From Neopestalotiopsis rosae (Eukaryota > Ascomycota > Sordariomycetes > Amphisphaeriales > Sporocadaceae), in the NCBI GenBank assembly GCA_023078685.1, contig JALGAS010000004.1, forward strand, positions 6,200,001 to 6,264,000: 64,000 bases of DNA, in the 5' to 3' direction. The notes under the pieces are model-generated. The model saw only the letters and a program-made list of their open reading frames with translations, did no database searches and was not told the origin of the DNA. Of this stretch, positions 22,990 to 33,172 are shown one piece after another (the first letter of the stretch is position 1; each line of letters starts with the position of its first letter). Position numbers and translations under genes: made by a program.

Positions 22990-23537
22990 AATAGCACTAC
23001 CAGTATGACCACCAGAGTATGCTACCTTCCTCTCTGGCATTATCATGCCTGAATTTGAAGAAAGACACAGAGTATTCACTGCACGAGTGATTTATGTCCA
23101 TCACTTTCAGTAGAAGCTCCCCTTGAGCTGGTGGCCCGTTTGATATCGATCAATTGACACGCACGCAGTGTCCAGCTCCACCGCTTTCCTGTTTCCTTTA
23201 GGGTGAGAGGCCTACAAGATGCTTGCTGATTCTTGAGTCATGTTCAGCAACAAGATGTCTGTGTCCGTCTCAAAATCAATTTCAGAGGTATGCTGGAGGA
23301 GAAATGCTCAGTATTTTGCATTTAATTATACATGTTGAATGGGATTGTCATCCCATGTATGCCGTTGAGTTGCCTCTTTTTTGGTCGGCGTTGAGACCAT
23401 ATATATTATATCCATTTTTCTCGTAAATGCATTTCATTTAACCAAGCCCGTGAGGGAGATGTTGAGATCCCATGTCAAACGCCAAAAACTCCAAAAGCAA
23501 AATGCTTCGCACATGATAACAGCGAATGTTTGCGCAG
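22990..23537. other. Convergent 3' spacer, no gene seen
   Basis: The spacer between the stops of the SDR gene and the minus-strand GTP cyclohydrolase gene. A T-rich stretch at 23380-23430 may serve 3' end formation; no gene is present. Confidence 0.5.
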
Positions 23538-24605
23538 CTAGAACCTGCGGTTAACTCCAACGAGACTCAAAAATTCATTTCTGGTCTTTTCTTTGCGCTC
23601 AAAACAACCAAGTACACAGCTTGTTATAGTGGTTGCAGTAGTCTTCTCAACTCCACGCATAACCATGCACAGATGACTGGATTCCATGACCACGGCGACA
23701 CCTTGCGGCTTGAGGATCTCCATAATGGCATTGGCGACCTCTCTGGTTAGACGCTCCTGAACCTGAAGTCGTCGGGCAAAGAGTTCAGCAATGCGCGGAA
23801 GTTTCGAGATACCAATCACGTTGTTATTAGGAATATAACCAATATGCATCTGCGTACAAGTTAGTCAATGATTCTCGCTAACACAAGAACTGGCAATTTA
23901 CCTTCCCAGTGAATGGAACAAGATGGTGCTCGCAAAGGCTAAAAATCTCAATATCCTTGACAATTACCATCTCATTGTGGCCCTCGTGAAAGATCGCATC
24001 GTTGACAATATCTTTCACGTTCTGCTGATAGCCCTTCGTAAAGAAGAGCATAGCTTTAGCGTAGCGTGTGGGAGTGTCCAAAACACCTTCTCGGTCGGGA
24101 TCCTCTCCGACACATTCTAGGATTGTCCGTACAGCATTGCGCATCTTTTCGAGTCGTTCGGCGGCTTGTTCGCTACTTTCTTCGAGTCGCTCTCGCGTCC
24201 CACGGGCTAAGCGTGTTAGCAAACAGAATAAAGAACAAGATTGACGAGGCTCTTACTTGGTCGGCTCAGTCCGTCAAAGTCGATCACAGGACTGGGCGAT
24301 CTTGTTATACTTTCCTCAACCTTGGGCTTCTTGCGCTGCTTCCCCTCGGGCTCATCACGGGGATCTCGAGCTGCTTTGTGCAGACTATTCCTCCTCTTCG
24401 CCAGGGACTTTGAGACTTCGAACTCGTCGGCACCGCCATCCTTAGACCTAACCTTCCTCTTCTTCTTCTTTGACTTTCGATCGCCTTCTGGGGGGACTTG
24501 GGCGCTGCCATTGACAGCATCGTCAATGTCAGACACGCCAGTACTGGAACTGACTGAAGAGTCCTGCGTCGCCTTCTTGGCCTCGGTGGCAGCAAATTCA
24601 ACCAT
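23538..24605 (-). CDS. GTP cyclohydrolase I
   Basis: Converts GTP to dihydroneopterin triphosphate, the first step to folate and tetrahydrobiopterin (FOL2 in yeast). Three exons, 24605-24257, 24206-23902 and 23849-23538, with 50- and 52-nt introns; 966 nt, 321 aa. The catalytic domain runs from ~residue 120 to the end: [20 protein letters not shown], zinc-site SLCEHH (Cys208, His210-His211), [19 protein letters not shown] across the second splice joint, LQVQERLT, and HLCMVMRG (third zinc ligand Cys279). The first ~115 residues are a disordered Lys/Arg/Ser-rich extension ([17 protein letters not shown]) resembling a nuclear localisation signal; extensions of this kind occur in fungal enzymes. 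An upstream in-frame ATG at 24698 exists but adds nothing family-like, so 24605 is preferred. Confidence 0.94.
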
Positions 24606-25610
24606 GGCAGAAACCGTCGGTCCGCTACGAGTGCGCTGGATGATGTAAAGAGTTGGAAGGTACAACGCGTCTTGCTGGCAGCGAATGGGTGCAATCAAGG
24701 CTCAACTATGTCTATGAGGTGCTGTCTTGGTATTGGTCATCGATCCGCGCGATACTGGGATTGAGTAGAGTAGACCCTCGGTGTAGAATTGTAAGCTGAC
24801 AGCAGCGATCTTTGAGGATTCGGGATATGACGGCAAAGGATGGAGCTGTCAATTGAAGATCTGGTCAAGGCCGTGATAAGAAATAATAGTCATGACACCC
24901 CGAACATTCTTCGGCGGCGCATTAGACCTAGAAAATTTCCGAACCGGCGCTCCCAACTTGGACGATAGCTCTCACTTTCCCCGCTGTCGGCGCCCCAAAT
25001 CTCGCCAGAAATTTTGACGTCAAGGGTCCAATGCTAGGCGCAAAGCGCAAAGAGCTTCCCCCACTAACGGTGAGATCCGCCCCACGCGAACAAACATTCG
25101 GCGGCCGAGACGCAGGCCAGCGTTGGGGGCCTTTCGCACTGGCAGCGCGCTAGTTCAAGGCGGTCAGTGGCTCCAGACCAATTCCAGGCGTCGTGTTTCA
25201 ATAGCTGCAATGGCAGTATTACCTGAGCATAGCTGACTTCTGAACCTACAGCTGCTACATCAATACCGACCAGGTAGTGATCTCAAAATAAAGCACCAAC
25301 TGTGAAAACGATACATTGTCATCACCGAGGTTGAGAGCGACGCCGACTGCGATATAACATCTCCAGGACTTCGATCGTGGAGATTGCGATACCTGTCAAA
25401 CAAGATACTTCGTGATCCTGAATTAACGCGACGAGGCGAGCCGCCTTTTGAATACCACTACCGCTCGGCTCAAGCATTGAAGTAGCACTTCGAGATCGCC
25501 ATCACTTCCATTCTACTTCAACACATCCCACTACGAGAACTACGAAAGCCATCCTTAGACATTACTTCGACGAAAGACGCGACGAGATCTACCAACGTGC
25601 GATCCTCATC
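24606..25610. other. Divergent promoter region, FOL2-type / TAF11
   Basis: About 1 kb between divergent housekeeping genes, with several GC-rich patches and no open frame worth calling. The 200 bp before the TAF11 ATG read as a CT/AC-rich leader. Confidence 0.5.
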
Positions 25611-26682
25611 ATGGCGTCGCCTCCACCTGCTCATTCGCCAGCGGGCTCTCCGCCATATTCCAATGCGTCGCTGCCTGCGTCGAAGAAACGCAGTTCGAGC
25701 TCGAATGACATTGGGGCCAACAATCCTTCCATGAAGCGACGAAAGACTTCGATCATGTCGGCGGCGTCAGCCGCTTCGGCACATCCTCTTCGGCAGACTT
25801 CTTTTCCACCAGAGGAGTCTCAAGGCCAATACTCGCCCAATTATCGACGTTCCCCGAGTGTTGATAATATGAGTCTCGTCAGCGGTAGTCAGGTCAGCGC
25901 TGCACCGAAGAAGAAGCGCGGCCGTAAATCAAAGGCAGAGCGTGCAAGAGAGGCCGCTGAAGAGGCCGCAAGAGGAGGTACACCAAGTGCTGTCAATGGG
26001 GCTGCTCCTAGTGTCATCAGCAATGCCAGCGGTGCCAATAAGCTTGCCGCAGACGATGACGCAGATGCGGGAGAAGGTCCTGGAGGATATGAGGTACCCG
26101 AGAACATGGCCAGTCGAGCAGCTGCGCGAAGTAAAGAGGAAATCAAGGAGGAAGAACGTCTTCGTGCTCTACTGAAACAAAAGATGGACGATAATCAATT
26201 CCACCGTTATGAAGTTTGGCATCAGTCCAAAATACAAATCGGTAACATCCGAAAGGTAAGAGCTTTGGCTCGGCACTCCTGTACAAGACTGTGGAACTCA
26301 TGATAAACTGCAGTATATCAACTCCGTCACATCACAGTCAGTTGCTGCCAATATTCCTCAGGCCATGCAGGTTGTGTGCAAGCTGTTCTTGGGTGACATG
26401 GTCGAGGAGGCGAGAAAAGTGCAGCAAGAAGAGATTAGAGCAGGTGTAAAGCAGACCGACCTACCAGATGATAAGGAGAACGAGGACGAGATCAGCGAGC
26501 AGTCAAGACATCGAAGACAGGCTCCCCTGCTTCCAGAACACTTCGCAGAGGCTTATAGAAGGTGGAAGAGATCCGGGGCTACAGGGGGGTCTGGTGGAAA
26601 CACCTTGTCATGGAGTCAACAGACCACCAATGGAACGGAGAGGTTTGCTGCGAGAGCTGGCGGTCGTAGGATCTTTAGGTGA
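25611..26682 (+). CDS. TFIID subunit TAF11
   Basis: A subunit of general transcription factor TFIID. Two exons, 25611-26255 and 26314-26682, around a 58-nt intron; 1014 nt, 337 aa. The N-terminal half is Ser/Ala-rich and disordered with basic patches (KKKRGRKSKAERARE). The TAF11 histone-fold region begins at RYEVWHQSKIQIGNIRK and continues across the joint with YINSVTSQSVAANIPQAMQV, VCKLFLGDMVEEARKVQ (about residues 200-252), matching TAFII28-type proteins that pair with TAF13. The C-terminus has an acidic linker and then PLLPEHFAEAYRRWKRSG. It is nuclear and shares its upstream region with the divergent GTP cyclohydrolase gene. Confidence 0.9.
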
Positions 26683-27558
26683 TTTCCTAAAGGCTTGCAT
26701 ACCATTTGCGCCCTGGTTATTGAGATGGAAGAGGCTTACCATTTAGTGAAAGCATGTTGGGGGTTTTCGAGCTATCGGGCCTCGTGGTCCCGGCCACGCA
26801 TGCCTCAAGAGATCGAAGGAGTGCTTGGGCTCCTTTTACCAGGATATTCCCAACAGCTGGAGAATGGGCGCAGAGTTGCCGCACACTGGCCTGGACAGTC
26901 ATACTCTGACAGAAGCACGTAAGGCGTTATGGTAATTAATGAATATGATACCCGACAATTCCATTTACAGACACTCTCTTGGTCACGGCATTGCAGAACG
27001 GTGATCGCCTCGGGCTCCGTTTGCTCCTTCCCTTAGTGATGACTGCCTTCTTTTTTTCACCATCGTGGCCCTTACCACCACGCCTCGACTTCGGGAGAGG
27101 CACCATCAGTTTAATGATACACGATGCCAGGACAATCATGCGGCAAAAACACACAGACCAAGCCATCAAGAAAGATGAAAGAGCGCAAAAAACGACAACT
27201 GATGCACGGGCCGTATCATATGTCACATACTGCTTCATCTGAATCAGTAGAAGTAGTCTTCAGTTGATTACTGCAAGGAAACGGAAACAAAAGCCTCGTC
27301 TTTCTTCTCAGATGCGACGATCCCATATTAAAATAGCCTTTTTATACGTGTATTTCTCGACTCATACAAGCATTTTTATATCAGAGAGCATTTTGGACAT
27401 GGGTGTTAATTGCATGCTTCCTAGGATTTAACATAGACAGGAAGACGAGTATGCTGACCTTAACCCACCTTTTCATAACCACCAAATTCATGTAGAAATA
27501 AAAAGAAGAAGAGCTTTGAATTGCCATGAATTCCAAAAGTATTCCAAAAAGAAGGTTG
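26683..27558. other. Intergenic, no convincing gene
   Basis: Open frames on both strands overlap at 26936-27242, one Arg/Lys-rich and one hydrophobic. They look like mirror images of a compositionally biased stretch, and neither has a family match I recognise. The 27250-27560 part is AT-rich. Confidence 0.45.
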
Positions 27559-27564
27559 AAAAAA
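27559..27564 (-). terminator. Pol III terminator of tRNA-Ser gene
   Basis: Six consecutive T on the minus strand begin 14 nt after the discriminator base of the tRNA, as expected for RNA polymerase III termination. Confidence 0.75.
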
Positions 27565-27577
27565 GAATTGGAGTTTT

Positions 27578-27715
27578 CGACAACTGCAGGATTCGAACTG
27601 AACCGAGAATTAGCATTTTATGCACTATATGAAAGATATCCTGTCATAACTTACCCTACGCGACCGAAGCCATGAGATTTCGAGTCTCACCCATTAACCA
27701 CTCTGGCAAGTTGCC
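27578..27715 (-). tRNA. tRNA-Ser(CGA) interrupted by 57-nt insertion
   Basis: Read on the minus strand, the acceptor strands GGCAACT and AGTTGTC pair over 7 bp (one G-U), followed by discriminator G. The D-stem is CCA/TGG with loop GAGTGGTTAA. The anticodon arm TGAGA-CTCGAAA-TCTCA gives anticodon CGA (serine). The 13-nt variable region can form a short GGC-TTCG-GTC hairpin, as in class II tRNAs. The T-stem 5' strand GTAGG (27660-27655 region) and the loop TTCGAAT plus CCTGC are separated by 57 nt (27654-27598). Without that segment the tRNA is 81 nt with a perfect T-arm. The A box (GCCAGAGTGG) is intact and the B box is nearly intact (AGTTCGAATCC, because the insert ends in CAG). There is no intron at the canonical 37/38 site. 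Either a working gene with an unusual intron or a disrupted copy. Confidence 0.85.
27598..27654 (-). other. 57-nt GT-AG intron-like insert in the tRNA T-arm
   Basis: The segment begins GTAAGT and ends TTCAG, with TGCTAATT about 15 nt before the 3' end, similar to the branch sites and 3' spacing of protein-gene introns in this window (47-60 nt). It lies exactly between tRNA positions 53 and 54. Its removal recreates the GTAGG/CCTGC T-stem and the TTCGAAT loop. I found no second copy in this window. Confidence 0.75.
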
Positions 27716-28675
27716 TTAGCTGTTGTTAAAAGAGGCGGCGCTTGTAATCAATTATGAAGGTGCAAGATTTACCTAGGTTGGCCACGATAGTTACGAGACT
27801 AAGTGGACGTCAATGTGAGCGGCCTTTAGATGTGGATCACGTATAAAGGGCATATATCTAAATATTGCATGCAAGTATTAACTGTGAATGTTTTTGCTTT
27901 TGGTAAGCCACGTTTTACTATTGGGCAATTATATTGTATAGGCGGCGATCATGGCTGCTTGCTATTGGCTACTTCAAGCTTTAATGCAGATCTTTGCGTT
28001 AGCATCTTCGTCTCTTTGGATAAGCGCTCGAGGTGATATAAGAAGATGTTGTAAGGTCTGTCACTAAGAAGCGCGCTCGGGCGAAGAAGAAAGGCGAGCG
28101 TAAAGAGACATCTCGCGAAAAGATGATATCCCAGGCCATCACTTTGGAAGCTAATCCGGGGAGAAGTCAGGCTTCCAAAGCCATACGAGCTTCTATTACT
28201 TTATTCCTTTCTCTCCTTGTTTATTTTTTCCTATTATATTCGCGTGGTGTCCGTTGTCTCTTGACTAAAATTATGTGATTCTCGGTCTCTTTTGAGTATG
28301 TTTTGCAAAGAAAAATATTCCAGCCAAGTCTTAAAGATTGACCCAACTCCAGGAAATGGGCTCTTAGAAGGGAACATTATGCAGTATAATTCGGTTTATA
28401 CACACGTATAGAGAAATCGATACAATGACTTGGTAGTTCTCGAAATAACGGAACAGGCTCTGGTGATATGCATGTTTACATTGAAGAAATGTTAATTGCT
28501 CTTCGGGCTTGATTGGAACCGCGCTGGATTAGTGGCCAAACATGTAATCTTAGAAGCCTGTATCATTAGACTCAAGAACACCTCAAGGCGAGAATACTGT
28601 GAGTCAGGTTGATATTGATCTGTTATTTAAGGGAGTGTGGTAAGTGAAGCATTGGGGAGCTTATCGGAAAATGAC
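27716..28675. other. AT-rich spacer with possible coding relic
   Basis: Mostly AT-rich. Around 28040-28200 one plus-strand frame is strongly charged (KKRARAKKKGERKE...) without start or domain and might be a relic of an old gene or element. It then drifts into T-rich sequence. Nothing here is firm. Confidence 0.4.
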
Positions 28676-28828
28676 ATGATCACGGCGTCGGTGTTCTGGG
28701 CTCAGCCGAAAAAGTGGGGACTAATGAGGCTTGCGTGTCGCCCAGAAAGTCCAGATCTCGTTTCAAACAACTACCACTTTCCCCCGTTGCAACAAATCAA
28801 CGAGTATGTTATTATCGCGCCAGAAGCT

Positions 28829-31270
28829 ATGCAGACATACGCAGCTGCTGATCTCTCCGACGCGGCCCTAGGTGGCCCTCTCCGCATCGACGATGGCCAT
28901 TTCGTCGACGGCTTCGGTCGCACCGTTATGTTGCGGGGTTGGAACGTATCCGGCGCCTCGAAACTGCCTACTGAGCCAAATGGCCTATCCCACCTCACGG
29001 AAGGATTCTATGAGCACCGCACCGTGACTTTTGTCGGCCGGCCTTTTCCGCTTGAGGAGGCTCCCCTCCACTTCCGCCGCCTCCAGGCGTGGGGCATGCC
29101 GTTTGTCCGTCTTCTTGTTACGTGGGAATCTATTGGGCATGCGGGTCCGAACCCAAGCAAGGATCTCGATTTGGAGTACATCGCCTATCTCCGCAAGCTT
29201 ATCGAGTTGATGCCACGATATGGTATCAAGTGCTTCGTCTGTGCTCATCAGGACGTCTGGAGCCGCTTCAGCGGTGGCAGCGGGGCTCCGGGATGGACAT
29301 TCGAGGCAGTTGGCCTGGATATCGAGGCCTTCACCGAGACTGGCGCTGCATACGTTCACGGCCAGGATGAATTGAGACGGGCGCAGGCGCCTGGTAATGA
29401 GAAGGAGCCCAGTGGCCCGTTTGTATGGCCCTCAGGATACCAAAAGCTGGCGGCTTCCACGATGGCCACAATCTTTTGGGCTGGCGATGCTTTGGCCCCG
29501 AAATTGCGATGTCTCCGTTCAACCCTCGACAACAAGGGAGGAGTGGAAGAGGTCTCCGTGCAAGCGTTTCTTCAAGATGCATTCATTGAAGCTTTCGGGC
29601 GGCTGGCAGACGAGATTGTGGACTTGGAGGCTGTGATCGGTTTCGAGCCCATGAATGAACCACATCGAGGCCTGGTCAACTTACATGGTTTTCATGGTTG
29701 GAATTACGACACAGATCTCCATATCGGATACTATCCCAACCTGACTCAAGCACTTGCACTTGGTAGCGGCTACAAACAGACTGTACCTTACTATGTCAAG
29801 TCTTGGCCGTGGCCAACTCGGGTGTCGCATCACACTACTGTGGACCCTCAAGGGCGATCCGCTTGGTTGAGCAGTAGCTCTACCGGTGCAGTGGACAGGC
29901 CACAAGGACTCGGTCAATGTGTTTGGCGCGCACATGGAGTTTGGGATTGGGACAGCGAACAAAGCAAGCCAGTGATTACCGACGAAAGCTATTTCGAGCT
30001 TGACCACCGACCAGGTCGACAAGGCAGAGAGATTGAATGGTACCGTGATTGCTATGCCCCATTCCTCCGCCGTTTCTCCCAGCGCGTCTCCCGGATCAGG
30101 AGTACTCAATTTTCTTTTGTCGAGCCGATCCCGAATGAGTTCATACCTCCATGGCCCCCACGATATGAAAACAAAGGGATCGTGGTCCGCAAAAAGCAAT
30201 CATACGCTGTCCCAACTGTGCTCTCATCTGACCATCGTCCCCAGAATCTGGTATATGCACCACACTTTTACGACCTCAACGTTCTATTCAGTAAACTGCA
30301 TTCCTGGATGAGCGTAAACGTGCAAGGTCTTGCACGAGGCATGTTTGTGGGCAACGCAGTCTACTTTGGTGTCGGGGGGCTGCGGAGAAACTACCGCAAG
30401 CAGATTGGCAATATAGTCAAACACGGTCGTCTTTCTCTCGGGCGTCTACCAACTGTGATCGGAGAAATCGGCATACCTTTTGACATTAATGGTGGCTACG
30501 CCTTTCTCACGGGCGATTATGATAAGCAGCGCGACCTCGTCGGTGCGCTCATCAGTGCCATGGAGGACAATCTTGTGAATGGCTTCACACTTTGGAACTA
30601 TAATCCAGATAACCGCGTCGAATACGGTGATGGTTGGAACAAGGAAGATTTCTCTGTTGTGAATGGAAATGAGGAAACATGGGACGATGGGCATGGACGT
30701 AAAATGCAAGCTCGACCGGACTATCGAAATAGCGATCACGAAAAGCAGGAACTCTATCGGGGAGGCAGAGCAATAGATTCTGTGATCAGGCCCTACGCGG
30801 TGAAAGTCGCCGGACTGCCAGTATCTTCAGACTGGAATCAGGAAACTTTGCGCTTCGAATTCCAGTGGCGGAATCGGCCACTCAAAAAGCTCAAGGCTGG
30901 CGAGGACAGACATTCAACGACAGAAATTTTCATACCGAGCTACCACTATCGTGGACATCAGATCCATGTGACTGCCACCCATGGACTCGACTGGTCATAT
31001 ACCGCCGACAATCAGACATTGTATGTCGTTCAACGCGGTGGCGGCATGCTTCACAAACTCGTCGTCGAGATCCGCGACAAGAAGGCACACATTTCGCGGC
31101 TCGTTCACAAGCACCGAAAAGCTGTACCTCAACAAAGACTACAAGCCTTCATCCCAACTGCGTTTGAGATATGGTGGAGATCCACCGATTCCGTGGCCGA
31201 ACTATTGGCTGCCATCTCCGTGACTGTAGCCGTCTTGGCGAGCCTTCTTCTCATCTATGCGACTTCGTAA
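28829..31270 (+). CDS. GH5_12 steryl-beta-glucosidase, membrane-anchored
   Basis: An intronless glycoside hydrolase family 5 protein of the fungal glucocerebrosidase / ergosteryl-beta-glucosidase type (EGH1/EGCrP2-like), which removes glucose from sterol or ceramide. With the ATG at 28829 it is 813 aa. The frame is open further upstream with an ATG at 28676, but that stretch is not family-like. The N-terminus LRIDDGHFVDGFGRTVMLRG is the usual opening. The acid/base Glu277 lies in FEPMNEPHRG and the nucleophile Glu546 in VIGEIGIPFD, with YAPHFYDLN and GFTLWNYNPDN between and after. A C-terminal beta-rich domain follows, then a terminal hydrophobic helix (LLAAISVTVAVLASLLLIYA) that should anchor it in a membrane. 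No signal peptide is seen, so the catalytic domain is probably cytosolic on an internal membrane. Confidence 0.92.
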   Translation: MQTYAAADLSDAALGGPLRIDDGHFVDGFGRTVMLRGWNVSGASKLPTEPNGLSHLTEGFYEHRTVTFVGRPFPLEEAPLHFRRLQAWGMPFVRLLVTWESIGHAGPNPSKDLDLEYIAYLRKLIELMPRYGIKCFVCAHQDVWSRFSGGSGAPGWTFEAVGLDIEAFTETGAAYVHGQDELRRAQAPGNEKEPSGPFVWPSGYQKLAASTMATIFWAGDALAPKLRCLRSTLDNKGGVEEVSVQAFLQDAFIEAFGRLADEIVDLEAVIGFEPMNEPHRGLVNLHGFHGWNYDTDLHIGYYPNLTQALALGSGYKQTVPYYVKSWPWPTRVSHHTTVDPQGRSAWLSSSSTGAVDRPQGLGQCVWRAHGVWDWDSEQSKPVITDESYFELDHRPGRQGREIEWYRDCYAPFLRRFSQRVSRIRSTQFSFVEPIPNEFIPPWPPRYENKGIVVRKKQSYAVPTVLSSDHRPQNLVYAPHFYDLNVLFSKLHSWMSVNVQGLARGMFVGNAVYFGVGGLRRNYRKQIGNIVKHGRLSLGRLPTVIGEIGIPFDINGGYAFLTGDYDKQRDLVGALISAMEDNLVNGFTLWNYNPDNRVEYGDGWNKEDFSVVNGNEETWDDGHGRKMQARPDYRNSDHEKQELYRGGRAIDSVIRPYAVKVAGLPVSSDWNQETLRFEFQWRNRPLKKLKAGEDRHSTTEIFIPSYHYRGHQIHVTATHGLDWSYTADNQTLYVVQRGGGMLHKLVVEIRDKKAHISRLVHKHRKAVPQQRLQAFIPTAFEIWWRSTDSVAELLAAISVTVAVLASLLLIYATS

Positions 31271-33172
31271 AGGGGCATCAGACCGACTTACCGACCAGAC
31301 ACCGCAAAGGCCTTGAGAGTCATCCACTAAGTCGGACGAGTCCGGTCGACCCACTCCGGATCCGGATGTCCAGGGTTGAGTGGAACACACTAAGCTCGCT
31401 CAGACTCTCGCACCGAAGGCACAGTGCGTGCGACAAATGCGATTATCACAGTATTCGCACCTCTGCTGACGAGAAAGTCAACGCATGCCAGTCCGATCTT
31501 CAAAGGGTCGTTGCCTGGAACCAATCATAGCATTGCAGTATTGATCGGAAACTCAAAAGGGTCATACAAGTTTGTCAAGTAGGTATACATCCGCCATACG
31601 AAGAGAAAATTGCAAATTATGCTTGGCCATCCTTGAGTCTGATGAATCTTTTCCTTCTAAATTCCAGTACAATGGTTCAGTATCTGCCAGCGTAATAGTT
31701 TCTCCGTGTCTGAGCCAGTTCCGTGCAAATCTGGACCAAGCGAGTACACCGCACAATATCGAAAGGGGCATGGGGGATCCCAAAGTTAGTAAATCTGGTC
31801 AGTGTCCCGTCACCTGACGTCTCATCAGGAGTATTCGGGCCTGTTCTGACAGCAAGGGTGAGCAAGCCTGGAGGTCCTGATGCGGAGAGCCTGCAAATTC
31901 CACAGACTGAGATTGCTATCGACGCATACCCCGTGGAAGACCCAGAACCTGTGGGTGATATTCTGTATGGACCATCGGGGTATGAACGCAGCAGATTTTG
32001 TAATGCGTGCGGAGGGATTACTGTGCTTCCTGCGACCCCGTATCTTTTTGCTCGACCTCTGCACTATTGATAATACTGGAACAATAGCAAAGGATGGACA
32101 ACAAGAGTTGTGCAGCTGGTCCACCCAACCTATTGATCGGACTGGGAATTATTTCACACAGGTCTGACCCCATCGCCACAACATCAATACCAAAGGTCTT
32201 GACAGAGAGAAATACGATCAACAGAGTTGTCGAAGACGCGCATGGTTGATCCAGCTGGCTTATTTGGCGCTGATAAGAATACTCATGACCTTATCAGCTT
32301 GAGCGGTACCATTCCGTGGAGACTATAAGCTGACAAGACATAGGCCGACTTCTCCAACCAACAACTTGGCATGAGGGAAAAAAAAAAAGAAAAAGTCGCA
32401 TAGAGATGCCATCTTTGAAAAAGACCAATTTCTGTTATTCGAATATCGATCGCATCGGCTGAAGACGGTATCAGGTAAAGTCTGCGGACAGTGGACACCC
32501 GATTAGAACGGAACGCCCCTGCTTCGGGGTCACCCAGGCACAGCGATTGCCCGTTGGTCCCATATCATGGGAAAAATCGATTTGGCAAGTCGTTGAATAA
32601 AATTCTCGGCCGGACTAGAATGGCGCTACCATCCTATGGCTATCCACATCGTGATGTCATATCTGTAGCCCTACACGATTCGTGAGCCGTGCCGGACGGA
32701 CCGCAAGTGGATCCCCGGCTGATTCATAAATATAGTACGCTTATCTATCGCCGAGCCTCAACTACAAAGCTAACAAGTGTAAGGCGAAAGAGCGAAGATG
32801 AAGAAAGAAATTGGCATCCATCAAATGCATTTCATCGCTTCCAATGGCATCTTTGGGGCAGTTTGGCATCTATGAACGGGATCAATGACGTCGAAAATGG
32901 AAATCGGCCCATTCAGGGCCACTTTCAGTGCGTAGTCGACAAAGGTGCTCGCCCGTCGGCGGATTCACGGTGAGATGGTGGACCAACAACACTCGTTCCA
33001 CACTGACCTCAAAGAATACGGCCGACGACTCCGAGTTGCTGGGCTTGGATCGGTAAACAAAATGAAGGAACGTCGCACTTTTTGATCATGTCGAGCAAAG
33101 TTCGTTCACAGTCATAGCTGTTGCCAATTGCGTGCGTCTTTCTAGACATTTTGGTTTAGAGCATCAACTAAA
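31271..33172. other. Intergenic, no gene seen
   Basis: Several overlapping short frames on both strands (31560-32220) show no domain or start context. An A-rich run lies near 32381-32396. The last 150 bp are the promoter side of the transporter gene. Confidence 0.5.

Noticed and set aside
24606..24698. Earlier ATG for GTP cyclohydrolase I
   Set aside because: Adds 31 residues with no similarity to the family; the ATG at 24605 begins the usual disordered acidic/basic tail.
26936..27242. Hydrophobic minus-strand frame overlapping a plus-strand frame
   Set aside because: Both are about 90-100 codons, overlap almost fully and have no family resemblance; probably chance openness in biased sequence.
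28637..28828. N-terminal extension of the GH5_12 protein
   Set aside because: The most upstream start of this frame is GTG; ATGs at 28676 and 28724 exist, but the sequence before 28829 is not family-like, so I start at 28829.
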